Source: Tridacna crocea (Eukaryota > Mollusca > Bivalvia > Cardiida > Cardiidae). Taken from it: 64,000 nucleotides of DNA. The position numbers and the translations under genes are program-made. The DNA lies in contig OX031072.1 in NCBI GenBank assembly GCA_943736015.1, positions 16,705,501 through 16,769,500 of the forward strand, given 5' to 3'. Below, one piece after another: positions 1-10,636 of the stretch; position 1 is the stretch's first letter, and every line of letters starts with the position of its first letter. The notes under the pieces are model-generated. The model was not told the DNA's origin. It saw only the letters and a list, made by a program, of their open reading frames with translations, and searched no databases.

Positions 1-501
1 CTAAATTCTATTTGTCAGATAAAAAAATATATGCGAAAAGCATGTCATTATTATATGTAAGCATGGATATGAATTATTCCGGATATAATCTTGGCGTGCT
101 GATGTAAAATTTAAAATTTTCGGTGGTGCAATGGACAGTCTACGTCAAGATCTGGGCCCGTATACACCAACCATTCTTGAGAATATTCTTAGTCTTATTC
201 TCCAGAATTTTCAACATTTGTAAGTAACACAACTTCTGATTGGCTAAACCATTCAAATGATTTAGCCAATCAGAAGTTGTGTTACTTACAAATTTAGAAA
301 CCTTGAAGAATAAGACTAAGAATATTCTCAAGAATGGTTGTGTTTATGGGCCCAGACTGCACATGGATTTATGATGTCCTGTTGTACAGTTATTGAGATC
401 ACAGTAACTGTTGTCAATACTTATTCTCAAATCTGAGAAGGAAAAACGTCCCTTTTATTGATTTCAGAAAATAAATGTTAAAGTTTTGGTTATCATTTCA
501 G
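1..501 (+). other. Intron (3' part) upstream of first visible exon
   Basis: Intronic sequence ending in a TTTCAG acceptor at 496-501. It holds fold-back element J1 (148-358). Nothing else is recognised. The 5' exons of the gene, including most of the PTB domain, lie outside the window. Confidence 0.8.
148..358. repeat. Fold-back element J1
   Basis: Long inverted repeat. The left arm (ATTCTTGAGAATATTCTTAG) is repeated inverted on the right, with GATTGGCTAAACC and its complement near the centre at about 238-270. Ends read CTGGGCCC and GGGCCCAG. Related copies lie at 26330-26754, 28936-29109 and 30246-30473. Confidence 0.85.
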
Positions 502-801
502 GCAGAAGAATTGAACACAATAATTGGGAATGCTTTTAAAATGGCGTACGCTCAACAGAAAGTCCGACAACCAACTTTCAATGAGATTATAGAGAAACAG
601 TTGGTCGAACAAAAGGCGAAATTTGCGGAATATCAGCAACAAGCTAACAAGGCCCTCCAGCAGCGATTAAATGAGATAGCAACACCTACTGCTATGCAGC
701 GCATGGAGATGAGGCGACAGTCTTCAAGCGATGATTTGTTGGGTATTAGTACTCCACCCACCAGCGAAAAGGAGTATATTGTAGGGAAAAACAAAATTTG
801 G
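502..801 (+). CDS. Exon of PTB-SH2 adaptor: end of PTB domain and coiled-coil
   Basis: Internal exon of 100 codons, phase 0 at both ends, between TTTCAG and G|GTAAGT. Residues 1-19 (AEELNTIIGNAFKMAYAQQ) look like the last alpha helix of a PTB domain, where a hydrophobic face with Ile-Gly-x-Ala-Phe-x-x-Ala-Tyr closes the fold. Residues 25-60 are Gln/Glu/Lys-rich with no Gly or Pro and are probably a coiled-coil. Residues 71-76 (RRQSSS) form a basophilic kinase / 14-3-3-like site. The rest is Ser/Thr/Pro-rich linker. The earlier part of the PTB must lie on upstream exons. The Met at 475 is in intron, so it is not the start. The protein is expected to act in the cytoplasm as a phosphotyrosine adaptor. 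Family assignment rests on the downstream SH2 exon and is inference. Confidence 0.85.
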
Positions 802-1739
802 GTAAGTTAACTTTATAGGGCTAAATAAATGAATCAAACAGTTTCAGGTCAGTACAAGAGACCAATACTGGAATGTCAAGGTTGACTTTGTCTGAATAGC
901 TGGCACGAAGGGACACAGTGTAGATCTGAACTTCTTGTTTGCAAAAGTAACTGAATCCAGAAAGACCTCAGCACATTGAAGAACATTCTATAGTTACTAA
1001 TAGGTGTTTTGAGCAACTTCCTCTGTTGAGGTGAGAGAGTTTGTGTATGTGTAGTCTCACCTACCAGAGGGTCTGTTATGAATTTGGCAATGAGTGTAGT
1101 CCACCTTTGGAACTACCCATGTCACAGCAAAAGTACTGGTTACCTTTCAAGGTAGCAATCATTTAGTATGATTTATGTAAATTATATAATGTGTTCATCA
1201 ATCCATGTGTGAAAGAACATAGGAAACTTAAACAAACTGTGATGGACAATATCAAGTGTAGACTAAAGATACGCAGTCTGACCTTGCATCAATTAAGCCA
1301 TTTTTCTTGTTAAATGTTCTAGCTTAAATATAGATTATGTTAGTGTTCTGTCAGCTGTTGAATGATTGCTTAAAAGATTGAAGTGTTTAGAACACTTGAC
1401 CAGCAGACAGGTTTTTTGAGCAATTTGTGGTTTCATATAAAAAAGTGATAAGGTTTTTCTTTTCCCATACCTTTATGACAACAACAAGGAAAAAATTCTC
1501 TTTGTAACTTAATGCAAAAAACATTCTCATTCTCACTACGGAAATATTTAAAAAGGTTACTTCAGATTGAAGATGTAATTTTTTCATTGATCAAGGGAAG
1601 TAATCCATGTAAAACAAAAACTTGTAGATAGAGGTAGCCTCTCTTGGTAGCTTTTAGGTCTTTCTCTTTCAGAACAAACTACAAGAGATCTTGTGTACTT
1701 GGCCCCTAAGAAATGTAATATATTATTTTATACCCACTT

Positions 1740-1950
1740 TTAACTCTTTACCAAACCACAAAATTACAGACGGGTCCAAGTCGAAAGCAGTTGCAGACGA
1801 CAAAATCACTGTGACTGAAAATTTGAAATTTCGTTTGGGAAGGGTAGAAAAACATTTTGGTTACCAGCATTTTCTCCTTTTCCCACAATGACTTTAAAAG
1901 GCTTCTTTATAAGGGTTGTGAAAAGTAGGGATTGTTCGGTAAGGAGTTAG
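1740..1950 (-). repeat. TTAA-A MITE, minus, core half-deleted
   Basis: Starts TTAACTCTTTACCAAACC and ends GGTAAGGAGTTAG. Only the right arm of the core palindrome is intact. Confidence 0.85.
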
Positions 1951-2122
1951 GCATTCACACTGTTGTCTTCTAGCAGCAAAGGGTTTTTTTGTTAGAAAAG
2001 CTTTCATACCATTTTTGTGACTGAATTCCTAGGATGTAATTTGTTCACTGTGAATCAAACATGGTTTTTGTATGTGTGTCTGTGGTGTATGTGTGGAGTA
2101 ATCTAGAGTCATGTACTGAATC

Positions 2123-2352
2123 TTAAGTCTTTACCAAACAACAAATTTTTTGACAGGTTCAAATTGAAAGCATTGGCAGACGACAAAATAAAAGTGACTG
2201 AAAATTTGAAACTTGTTTTTGGAAGGGTACAAAACATTGTGGGAAAAGGAGAAAATGCTGTTTACTAGCATTTTCTCCTTTTTCCACAATGTTTTCAAAA
2301 GGCTTCTTTATCACAGTCATTAAAAATTGGGATTGCGTGGTAAAGGGTCTAA
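2123..2352 (-). repeat. TTAA-A MITE, minus, near full length
   Basis: Both ends and the core palindrome are present. The end motifs are TTAAGTCTTTACCAAAC and GGTAAAGGGTCTAAG. Confidence 0.88.
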
Positions 2353-2530
2353 GAAACAGCCACCTCACTCTCACATTGTCACTTTTTAGTCCCTTACACT
2401 GGTTGCACTAGAGGAGACTCATCAGACTGTTTGTCTCCCTATTTCTGGGTCCTGTAATACAGGCCATCAGCTGCCATGTACTGGAATCTTGTCCTAGATA
2501 CACACAATAATACAGAGATACTGCGTTTCT

Positions 2531-2768
2531 ATATGCCCGAAGGGTTGTATTATGTTATGGCCCGAGTCGTCCATCTGTCTGTTAACAATTTCTTGTGCGC
2601 ACAACTCCTCCTATAGTTTGAAATATGTTAAAACTTACCACAATTAATCTGTATAATGTCTAGTAGTGCATGCCACTTTCAAAATTTTGGGATCTACAGG
2701 CTCTCTAGATTTTAAGCCATTTTACTGACCAGCCCCTGTGTATGCAACACTTTGCAAAGCTTGTGTTT
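2531..2768 (+). repeat. Dispersed repeat I, copy 1
   Basis: Begins GTATTATGTTATGGCCC, then CGTCCATCTGTCTGT, and ends with TTAAGCCATTTTACTGAC and a GCAAAGCTTGTG motif. Copies at 48425-48660, 51806-51945 and 54640-54895 share the same order of motifs. Class unknown. Confidence 0.7.
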
Positions 2769-2770
2769 GA

Positions 2771-2976
2771 TTAACCCTTTACCACACAATGATGACTTTT
2801 AAGGACCTTAAGGAAGAAGCCATAAAACATTGTGGGAAGAGGAGACAATGCTGCTAACCAGCATTTTCTCCTTTCACACAAAATTTTCTTCTCTATCAAA
2901 GGCAAAATTCCACCATTTAAGCCATTTTGAAATTGTCCTCTGCAAATGAATTCGGAAGGTCTAAAATTTTACTTAA
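2771..2976 (+). repeat. TTAA-A MITE, plus, diverged
   Basis: TTAACCCTTTACCACACAA at the left and a degraded right end at TTAA 2973-2976. The core palindrome is recognisable at 2827-2890. Confidence 0.8.
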
Positions 2977-3027
2977 CCCCAAAAAGCCATGGTCACTTGG
3001 AAAAAAGAAGAAAGAAAGACAAAAATA

Positions 3028-3051
3028 AGATTTATTTATTTATTTATTTTG
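3028..3051. repeat. TTTA microsatellite
   Basis: About five tandem TTTA units. Confidence 0.9.
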
Positions 3052-3921
3052 ATGGTATATACTTTTATTTCATGTCTATGGTTAAGGTCAAGGTCTCTTA
3101 TATGGGGCATAGAAAAAGTGGGATAGAAACTCCAAATCTGTAGGCAAGTTATCTTTTGTTGTGCAAAAGTCCAGCGCTTCTTTCACAGAGCTTGTCCTCC
3201 CCAAATGTCACTTACCCAGTCATACCACTGTTTTATCCTTAAAGCCCCAGTTAAGTCCAAAGATAGGTAATTTTCACTGTTTATAACTCAAAAATATAAC
3301 AGATAACCCATTACAACACACATATATAAGATTGGAGACAACTTGAACATGTCAGTTACTGCATTGGTAGCCATGATAATATTTATATAGGTGCAAAAAT
3401 GCATGGAGAAGACAGTTGATTTTAGGGATGCCATTGATCGAGACAGTCTTTCTTATCGTTGGTGTATATTCAAACTAGGTCTTCAAGAATGCCATGTGAT
3501 AACATTGCATCTCATTAGTGCTGTGATATAGTACACAGAACTATTAGGTACAATTCCATTATTATGTCGTCGGAGAGTTGATTTCTCATTCTGAACCTGC
3601 TTTCTTATTTAGATTCAGTAAACTCTTCCTGTATTGATGATAAATGATTAAGTGATGATCAGACTGTGTTGTTGTTTCACATCACTACATGTGCAACACA
3701 ACATCCAAAATGGTGGCGCCGATCAATCACCAGACTGCACACTTATGCATCAAACTGCACTTTTTAGTGACATCAGTTTCCAATGACGTCAGTTTTGATT
3801 GAATTGGGGCACTCAGACAGGAATTTCTATTTGGTCAGCTAGTTGATTAGTGAGATTATAATGCAGGAAAATTTCGCTTAACACGCTTTGAAAGGGTAAA
3901 ACTTTGCAGTATAATAAATTT

Positions 3922-4065
3922 GTTGTACGGTTAGGTGGCAGGGGACTTGGAAACTTGTTCACGGCTGTGGTGAATCATGTCGCCACCTTGCCCTCGGCTT
4001 GGGGCGACCTGATTCACCACAGCCATGAACAAGTTTCCAAGTCCCCAGCCACCTAACCGTACAAC
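3922..4065. repeat. Fold-back element, 144 bp
   Basis: Near-perfect hairpin. GTTGTACGGTTAGGTGGC at the left returns inverted as GCCACCTAACCGTACAAC at the right, with arms of about 60 bp and a short GC-rich loop. No related copy was seen in this window. Confidence 0.9.
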
Positions 4066-4290
4066 TAATAATGTCTCCTTTATCCCTGGTAGGATATAGG
4101 AAAGGGGTTTATATTGCTTGGTTGAATTGTGTTTTAGGCCTCTTTCAGCATTGTTACAGACATATTAGAGCAACAGCTCACATTTTCATGTTAGGTCTTG
4201 GGTTTCTCTGGTATTTAAGGCATGGGCTAATGGATATATAAGTGATAGTATAATTTTAGTAACATTTGCTAAATCAGTGAAAGCCACATA

Positions 4291-4320
4291 CTTAAACAGA
4301 CTTAAACAGACTTAAACAGT
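4291..4320. repeat. Three tandem CTTAAACAGA units
   Basis: A 10-bp unit repeated three times. Confidence 0.9.
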
Positions 4321-4379
4321 TTAAAACACACATCATTGCAATATTTCAGGGCTGTTTGTCAAAATGTCTGACATTATAA

Positions 4380-4437
4380 AAAGTGGACGCTGAAGATCCA
4401 AGATTAGACTGCACTTAGTTCTCTGTAGTCTGATCTT
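4380..4437. repeat. TTAA-E hairpin fragment
   Basis: AAGATTAGACTGCAC and CTGTAGTCTGATCTT form the GATCAGACTGC-type hairpin. It abuts the TTAA of the next MITE. Confidence 0.6.
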
Positions 4438-4641
4438 AACTCTTTACCACATAACAAAATTTTAGACTGGTTCAAATTGAAAACATTTGCAGACGACAAA
4501 ATAAAGGTGACTGAAAAATTGAAATTTGTTCTGGGAAGGGTAGAAAACACTGTGGGAAAAGGAGAAAATGCTGGTTACCAGCATTTTCTCATTTTCCTAC
4601 AGTGTTTTCAAAAGGCTTCTTTCTGTGTGGTAATGGGTTAA
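4436..4641 (-). repeat. TTAA-A MITE, minus, right outer arm lost
   Basis: TTAACTCTTTACCACATAAC to GTGTGGTAATGGGTTAA with the full core palindrome. The GGGTCGTTAAAA segment between core and end is missing. Confidence 0.88.
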
Positions 4642-4933
4642 TCAACATTGTCCACATTAGGGACTACAGCAGGGTCAAGTGTGTCAAAGTTAAAATTTCT
4701 TGCTTTTTTTCTTGGTCACAGGATTGGATGCAGGAGTTTTACAAATCAGTGGTCAGGACTTCAGTATTTTTATGCCTGTGTTGCTTGTTAGCCTCAACTG
4801 TTTTCTGCAAAATTTATGAGAGGTGCCTCCCAAAAAAGGGGACTTAATCAATCTCTGCAATCCATTATACCAAGCAAGTTGTCACTTAATTATGGATCCA
4901 TAAAATTGTTTGTAACAACAGAATCAATATATA

Positions 4934-5124
4934 CAGAGCTCAAGATAGAGGGAGTGATATTGATTTCAAAACTTAAGATATTAATTTTTCTCTTTGAAAC
5001 CCTATGTTGTAGGTACTCAGTAGAATCATCTCATCGAGACAATTCTAATGAGTACCAACAATGTAGGGTTTCAAAGAGAAATAATGACTTTAGAATACCA
5101 TCACTCCCTCTTATTAGGAGCTCT
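4934..5124. repeat. Palindromic element G1
   Basis: Ends AGAGCTC and GAGCTCT, with AGAGGGAGTGA and TCACTCCCTCT internal to them and a central hairpin around GTACTCAGTAGAAT / ATTCTAATGAGTAC. Three further copies lie at 36290-36479, 37876-38060 and 55616-55804. Confidence 0.88.
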
Positions 5125-5517
5125 TACACAGAATGGTCTTATAATTGATACATAGAAAACTGACCAATAGTAAAAGGTTTCTACCATTGTCATCCTGCCA
5201 GGACTGTGCAGGCTGACTTGAGTGGCTGCTTTTTGCAGATGCATTAAACCCCCCTTTTGACACAGCATAGCTCACATAAATTGGAATGTCTTGGATGGCT
5301 GTTCATAGAATTCTGCTGCAGTTGGCAAGACCATTTGGTTATATAAGTAGTTTTAAATGAGATTGTCAGCAGTGTGGCTCTCAGATCAGACTTAATCTCC
5401 TGTGCATTTTAGCTCAGCTTTTTCAAAGAAAAATTAAAGTTTTTGACATAGCTCTGTTGTTGCCTGCATTTGTGTCATCATGAACAACCCTTGACATTAA
5501 TTAAACTTCGATGTTTT

Positions 5518-6733
5518 TAGCTCATCTGAGCACGCGGTGAGCTTTGGTGATTGTCCTGTGTCTGTTGTGAATTGTGCATTGTCACTTCTATCTTATGTAG
5601 GCCCCAGAGGCCATATTTTCAGCCTGATACCCATGAAGCTTTGTCAGAATCAAAAACTACATCACTAGGTCGAATCTTATAAAATAATGTTCTACACTCT
5701 TGAGGCCACATTTTCGGTCCAATACTCTTCAAAGTTGGTGAGAATCTTTGTCTTGATATCTCTGACCACTTTAAAAAATGTGTCATGTTGATACAAAAAC
5801 TATGTCACTTGGTCATATCTTAGAAAAACCTTGTGTATGCTCTGGAGATCATATTTACAGTCCAAAACTCTTGTAAGTTGGTCAGATTGTCTTGATGATA
5901 TATAGGATGTATAAGAAATAGGTCATCTTGGGTCAAACACTAGGTCACTAGGTCAAATTTTAGAAAAACCTTGTGTATGCTAGAGACTTCATTTCCAGTC
6001 CAATATTCTTGAAGTTTGGTCAGTCTTTTTCTCTATCATATCTTGGACAAGTTTGGAAATGGGTCATGTTGTATCAAAGATTAGGTCACTAGGCGTAATC
6101 TTAGAAAAACATTGTCTAAGCTTTGGAGACCACAATCATCCATACTCATGAAATTTGGTCAATATGTCTCTATTATATCTTGGATGAGTTTGAAAATGGG
6201 TCATGCTGTATCAAAAACTAATACAAATCGTAGAAAAAGCCTCGTGTATGCACTAGAGACCACATTTTCAGTCCAATATTCTTGAAATTTGGTCAGTGGA
6301 AATGGGTCATGTTGTTTTAAAGACTAGGTCCAAGGTCTAATCTTATAAAACCTTGTGTAAGCTTCAGAGATTACATTTTTTGCCCAATACTCTTGAAATG
6401 TGGTCAGAATATTTGTCTCTATCTTATCTTGGACAAAAATCTTATCTTGGACAAGTTTGAAAATGGGTCATTTTTGGTAAAAAACAAAGAGAAACCTTGA
6501 ATACACTCCAGAGGTCACGTTTCCAGTCTAATACTGATGAAACTTGGTCAAAATATTTGTCAAGATGACAGATGAGCCTAGAGAAAGTTTGTGTACAAGC
6601 TACAGGCCAAATTTTCAGTCCAATATTTTTTGAAAGCTTGTTAGAATATTTCATAATATCTGTAAAGAGCTTCTACATGGATCATGTTTGGCCAAAAGGC
6701 TCAGGTGAGCAAGTTGGGGGCCATCATGTATAA
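5518..6733 (+). repeat. Tandem-unit element F1
   Basis: Begins AGCTCATCTGAGCACG and ends CTCAGGTGAGC. The interior is about eight degenerate units, each with CACATTTTCAGTCCAATA, TCTTGAAATTTGGTCAG, AATGGGTCATGTT and TAGGTCACTAGGTC. The arrangement matches F3. Confidence 0.85.
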
Positions 6734-6734
6734 C

Positions 6735-6930
6735 ATCTCAGTTATAACTAAAGAAACTTGAAACTGTAACCTTGTTAATTATCAAATGTGGAACCCATAC
6801 AAAAGGACAGATAACACATAAGTATTTTTATAGTCATGCCCCTTTTTTGAGGACTTTTCACTAAAAATCAAGTACCGGTAATTGCAGCCGAGCATTGAAA
6901 ATGGCATGCAGTGCTCTCCGGATCTGCATC
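6735..6930 (+). repeat. Dispersed repeat L, copy 1
   Basis: Shares AAAAGGACAGATAAC, GCAGCCGAGCATTGAAAATG and GGCATGCAGTGCTC motifs with 29365-29570. A weaker copy is at 8225-8410. Confidence 0.55.
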
Positions 6931-7564
6931 ATTCATCATAGCAATTTCTGTAGCATATTGCAAAATGATAGTTGCTAATACATTGCCACCTCAACTGTCA
7001 GTAATGATAGAGACATAGTGTACTAAAGGAGTATTAATTTTTGGAAAGTTGCAAGTTTTTATTCATTCTTTACAGATAAAGATGCAGAAAAGTAGTGAAA
7101 TGTTGTTAGAAATCCTTGCTCTTTTTTTGTCTGTAATTGTATTGTAACTGCCTTTTTTGTGTTCCCTCAGTACAGTTTGCTGCAGCAATAAAAAGAGCAT
7201 GAAAACCTTTTAATTGGTGATAGTACAGAATTTGACAAAAATAGCAGCTTTTATAGACTGCTTTCAATTTGAAATAGATATTCTGAGCTGGCAGAAGCTA
7301 AATTTTGCAGATTCTGTGCAAGCTATCTCTAGCTAAACTGTCTCACAAAAATTGGACAGAGTTAAGGTCGTTGAAAGTCCTGTCTGAACAATCTGTTATA
7401 GCCTTTGTTCTATACTGTTTACAAAATCACTGGAAAAAGTGCATGGCATTCTGTTGACTGCAATGTTTAATTTTCAAAAAGAATCTTAGGGGCCCCCACC
7501 TGCAACTATTCCAAAACCAAGGATCATTTTCACCAGCTAATTATGTAAATTCAATTCCAAATCT

Positions 7565-7760
7565 GAATTCCAAGGCTAGCCGTCTGATTGGTGGAAAAAG
7601 CATTTGCAGACAACAAATCAATTGTAAGTGAAACAGTTGGATTTGACTTTGAAAGGGTGGAAAACATTGTGGGAAAAGGAGAAAATGCTGGTTACTAGTA
7701 TTTTCTCCTTTATCTACTATGGTTTTAAAAGGCCTCATCCAAAGGCATTATTTTTTTAAC
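7565..7760 (-). repeat. TTAA-A MITE, minus, old copy
   Basis: The core GGAAAACATTGTGGGAAAAG and GCATTTGCAGACAACAAAT are clear; the ends are eroded. Confidence 0.75.
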
Positions 7761-8224
7761 CGAAGATTATTGCACTTTATCTGAAAGCATCCAGGTTCAT
7801 CAGTCTAGAATTTTTTATAAAATTTAAAACATGTTTGAATGGTTGGAGGATGGAGACTGAGGCTGCATGTGGCATAAGGCTGGTAACCTTTTGGTTGTTT
7901 GTAAGCAGCATTTTAAAGCTATGATATGTAGCTCCATTAAATGATTGCATGATGACAAAATTGCATCCCCCTCATCAATTTGTTTGCTTGATTACATCAT
8001 TGAAATGTATTCAGTTGTAAATTTGGTCAGGCTTTATGAGCAAACAAGACTAGTGTAAATAAAGTTATGAATCTTTAACCTCCACTTATATGCCATACTA
8101 AGGGAGGTAATTGTTACAGCTGATGCCTCCCAACAGTACCCAAAACACTTTAGGTATGTAAGGAGAAAGTGTTTCACTGTCATAGGCCTGGTGTTGTCTT
8201 TTTGTACAAAAACTTTCACATTTT

Positions 8225-8410
8225 ATAGTATCTCCCTCATTACTGAAGATATTATTACAAACTTGAGCTAGTATCAAAAGGGGAACCAGTGCAAGAGGGG
8301 CAGGTAAACATCAAAATATTTTGATAAAGTTATGTCCCTTTTTCAGTATACAGTTTTCACTGTTTTAACAACAGTTTAGTGTTGGCACCCTCATGCTGTG
8401 CTCTTACTTT
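8225..8410 (+). repeat. Dispersed repeat L, copy 2 (weak)
   Basis: AAAAGGGGAACC, GAGGGGCAGGTAA and ATCAAAATATTTTGA match the L pattern. Confidence 0.45.
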
Positions 8411-8691
8411 CAAAAGCTGTCCAATTCAGGGTCATTTCTATTCACTTTCTATGATGAGAAATTTGAAAAAGGACTTTGACCAGAATTTTGTCTGTATGAT
8501 CTATCTAAGATATGTTTTATACTCAATCTATTGCAAATTCCAAGAATCAAGCCAAGTTTTATGGTGGTAATTATTCTATGGAATGATAATTTGAAATACC
8601 CAGTATAATAAGGACATTGCCAAAAAATGTGGTGATTTTGCTGAAACTGTTGTCATTCCTAAAAGTAAAGCTCTTTTCCACACAACTCAAG

Positions 8692-8881
8692 TTTTAATAA
8701 CACACAGAAAGTAACTTTTAGAAAATCTGGCAAGGAAAAGGAGAAATTGCTAAATACCAGCATTTTCTCCTTTTTCCACAAGTGTTTCACAGACAAATCT
8801 TTATTTTTTCAACATATACTATGTTGTTTACAAATGCTTTGAATTTGGACTGGTCTAAGATTCAGTTGTGTGGTAAGTAAA
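8692..8881 (+). repeat. TTAA-A MITE, plus, old copy
   Basis: The core AAAAGGAGAAATTGC and GCATTTTCTCC remain, with TTTGGACTGGTCTAAGATT and GTGTGGTAAG at the right. It lies 65 bp before the 8947 exon. Confidence 0.75.
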
Positions 8882-8946
8882 GAATGAAAAGAACATAATT
8901 ATGAGGAAAAAATTCTAATTCTTTTTAATTTCTTGAAATATTTCAG

Positions 8947-9441
8947 GCAAAACATGCTGCAGAAAAAATTCAACACAAGTCACCAGCATTTGAAGGACCT
9001 ATGAGGAGCGAGTCGCCAACATTTTCCCCACCACGTTCTTCCCCATCCTACCAAAACCAACAACAGCAGTTTGCACAGTCTAGAACACGGATGAGTGATC
9101 CATCTTTCTCGGCAACAAAGAGAAATTCAGCCCCAGTGCAGATGTCTCCATCAAAATCTTCAAATTCAAACACAAACTCTCCAAAACGTAACTCAAACCC
9201 ACCTACGTCCACCCTACAAAACTTTCAGGTTGTCACCATACGTGAATCTCTGGAAAACAATGTGAACAATTCTAACAGGTTTAAAGGTTCGCCTGTAACA
9301 GCGTTAAAAGATGAGATTGACAGACGGTTTAGTAATGGTGGCCTTGGTACATTAGATTCAGGGCTTGGTATGGGCTTTGGAGATGAAATGGACAGTTTTC
9401 TCCGGCAGAAGACTGCACATCACTATGATAATGAAGACGTG
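8947..9441 (+). CDS. Exon of PTB-SH2 adaptor: Ser/Pro/Asn-rich linker
   Basis: Internal exon of 165 codons, phase 0 at both ends (TTTCAG acceptor, donor G|GTAAAG). It is low-complexity and probably disordered. Several Ser-Pro sites (SESPTFSPP, RSSPS, MSPSK, NSPKR, KGSPV) suggest proline-directed phosphorylation. KRNSAP (58-63) and KRNSNP (80-85) fit an R-x-S-x-P 14-3-3-type pattern. Residues 96-150 are less repetitive (VVTIRESLENN, DEIDRRFSNGG, DEMDSFLRQK) and may contain a short conserved segment. The exon ends HHYDNEDV, where Tyr160 sits in a Y-x-N motif of the Grb2-SH2 type. The exon runs in frame from the first exon into the next. Functional readings of motifs are inference. The open frame, splice sites and phases are seen directly. 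Confidence 0.88.
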
Positions 9442-9552
9442 GTAAAGAAAGTTATTTTTATTCCAGATATTATCTAATCTTTTTGCTCTTTGATTTCTTG
9501 ATAGTTTTTAACAACGATCCTGGGAAGCTTATTTTTTATACATTTCTCTAGT

Positions 9553-9930
9553 ATACCTTTACGACATAATGATGACTTTTAACAGCCCTTAACCCTTTAC
9601 CCCATAAAGCATTTCTATGGAATCTCTAATTGACCCTAAATAAAAGCAAGAATGAAGCCGTTTCTTATGTGTATATGACACCTTTTGATACTGTAGAAAA
9701 CATTGTGGCAAAAGGTGAAATTGCTCGTCATGAGCAATTTCACCGTTTGCCACAATGTTTTCCAAAGGCTCCTACAACCAATGCGTAGAAATGAGTATCT
9801 ATGGAGTACGGGCTTTAGAAGAAGCTGGTAACCAGCATTTTCTCCTTTTTCCACAAAGTTTTCTACCCTATGAAAGACATACTGCACCATTTAAGCCTCT
9901 TTGAAATTGTTGTCTGCAAATGCGCTCAGT
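9553..9930 (+). repeat. TTAA-A MITE, plus, split by a TTAA-B copy
   Basis: The left arm (CTTTACGACATAATGATGAC) lies at 9558-9588 and the right half resumes near 9812 with GCTGGTAACCAGC. A TTAA-B copy sits between them. Confidence 0.75.
9589..9815 (-). repeat. TTAA-B MITE, minus, nested
   Basis: Starts TTAACCCTTTACCCCATAA, with core AAAACATTGTGGCAAAAGGT and GAAATTGCTCGTCATGAGCAA. The far end resembles ATGAGTATCTATGGAGTA. It is inserted in a TTAA-A copy. Confidence 0.85.
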
Positions 9931-10138
9931 TTAACTCTATACCTCATATTCTCGATTTTTAAGGACCCATAGAAAGAAGCCTTTTGAAAACATTGTGGGA
10001 AAAGGAGAAAATGCTGGTAACTCTGTTTTCTACCCTTCCAAAAACGAATTTCAACTTTTGAGCCACATTTTGTTTGTTGTCTGCAAATGCTTTCAATCTG
10101 GACTAGTCTAAAATTTTGTTGTTTGGTAAAGAGTTCAA
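9931..10138 (+). repeat. TTAA-A MITE, plus, right core arm deleted
   Basis: TTAACTCTATACCTCA to TTGGTAAAGAGTTCAA. The palindrome's right arm is missing between GCTGGTAA and TTTTCTACCC. Confidence 0.85.
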
Positions 10139-10336
10139 TAGGTCTAAAATGTTTGGTGTGGCAGAGGAATATAAAGTCTAAAGGAAAAGTAATATACATA
10201 CCACTCTTTGTGAATGAATGGAAAACTTTGCTCCTTCTGCCACAATGAGATTGTAGGCCAGTCATAGAAAATGTTCATTTCTATATATGTATTCAGGGCT
10301 TTTCCTCACTTAGAAACTTTTTGTCTTGTGCAAAAT

Positions 10337-10389
10337 AACTCTTTACCAAACAAAAAAATTAAGACTGGTTCAATTTGAAAGCAGTTCAA
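10337..10389 (-). repeat. TTAA-A MITE fragment, minus
   Basis: Only the terminal 50 bp from ACTCTTTACCAAACA to GAAAGCAGTT. Confidence 0.75.
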
Positions 10390-10407
10390 GTTAACATATA
10401 CATGTCT

Positions 10408-10636
10408 TTAACTCATTACCACACGAGAAAATTTTAGACTAGTCCAAATTGAAAGCATTTGCAGACGACAAAATAAAAGTGACTCAAAAATTGAAATTTG
10501 TTCTGGTAAGGGTAGAAAACACTGTGGGAAAAGAAGAAAATGCTGGTTACCAGCATTTTCTCCTTTTCCCACAGTGTTTTCAAAAAGCTTCTTTCTCAAG
10601 GGCGTCAAAAGTAGGGATTGTGTGGTAATGGGTTAA
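10408..10636 (-). repeat. TTAA-A MITE, minus, full length
   Basis: Intact 229-bp copy with TTAA at both ends. It shares the TTAA at 10633-10636 with the next, oppositely oriented copy, making one long palindrome. Confidence 0.95.

Larger units (their letters stand above)
802..8946 (+). other. Intron, 8.1 kb
   Basis: Donor GTAAGT, acceptor TTTCAG. It contains TTAA-A copies, element I1, a fold-back at 3922-4065, G1, array F1 and L-type repeats, listed separately. I see nothing recognisable in 802-1739, 2977-3921 (except a TTTA microsatellite), 5125-5517, 6930-7560, 7760-8220 and 8420-8690. Confidence 0.8.

Noticed and set aside
9891-10265. 124-codon minus-strand frame
   Set aside because: It runs across two MITE copies and unique intron with no splice or domain support.
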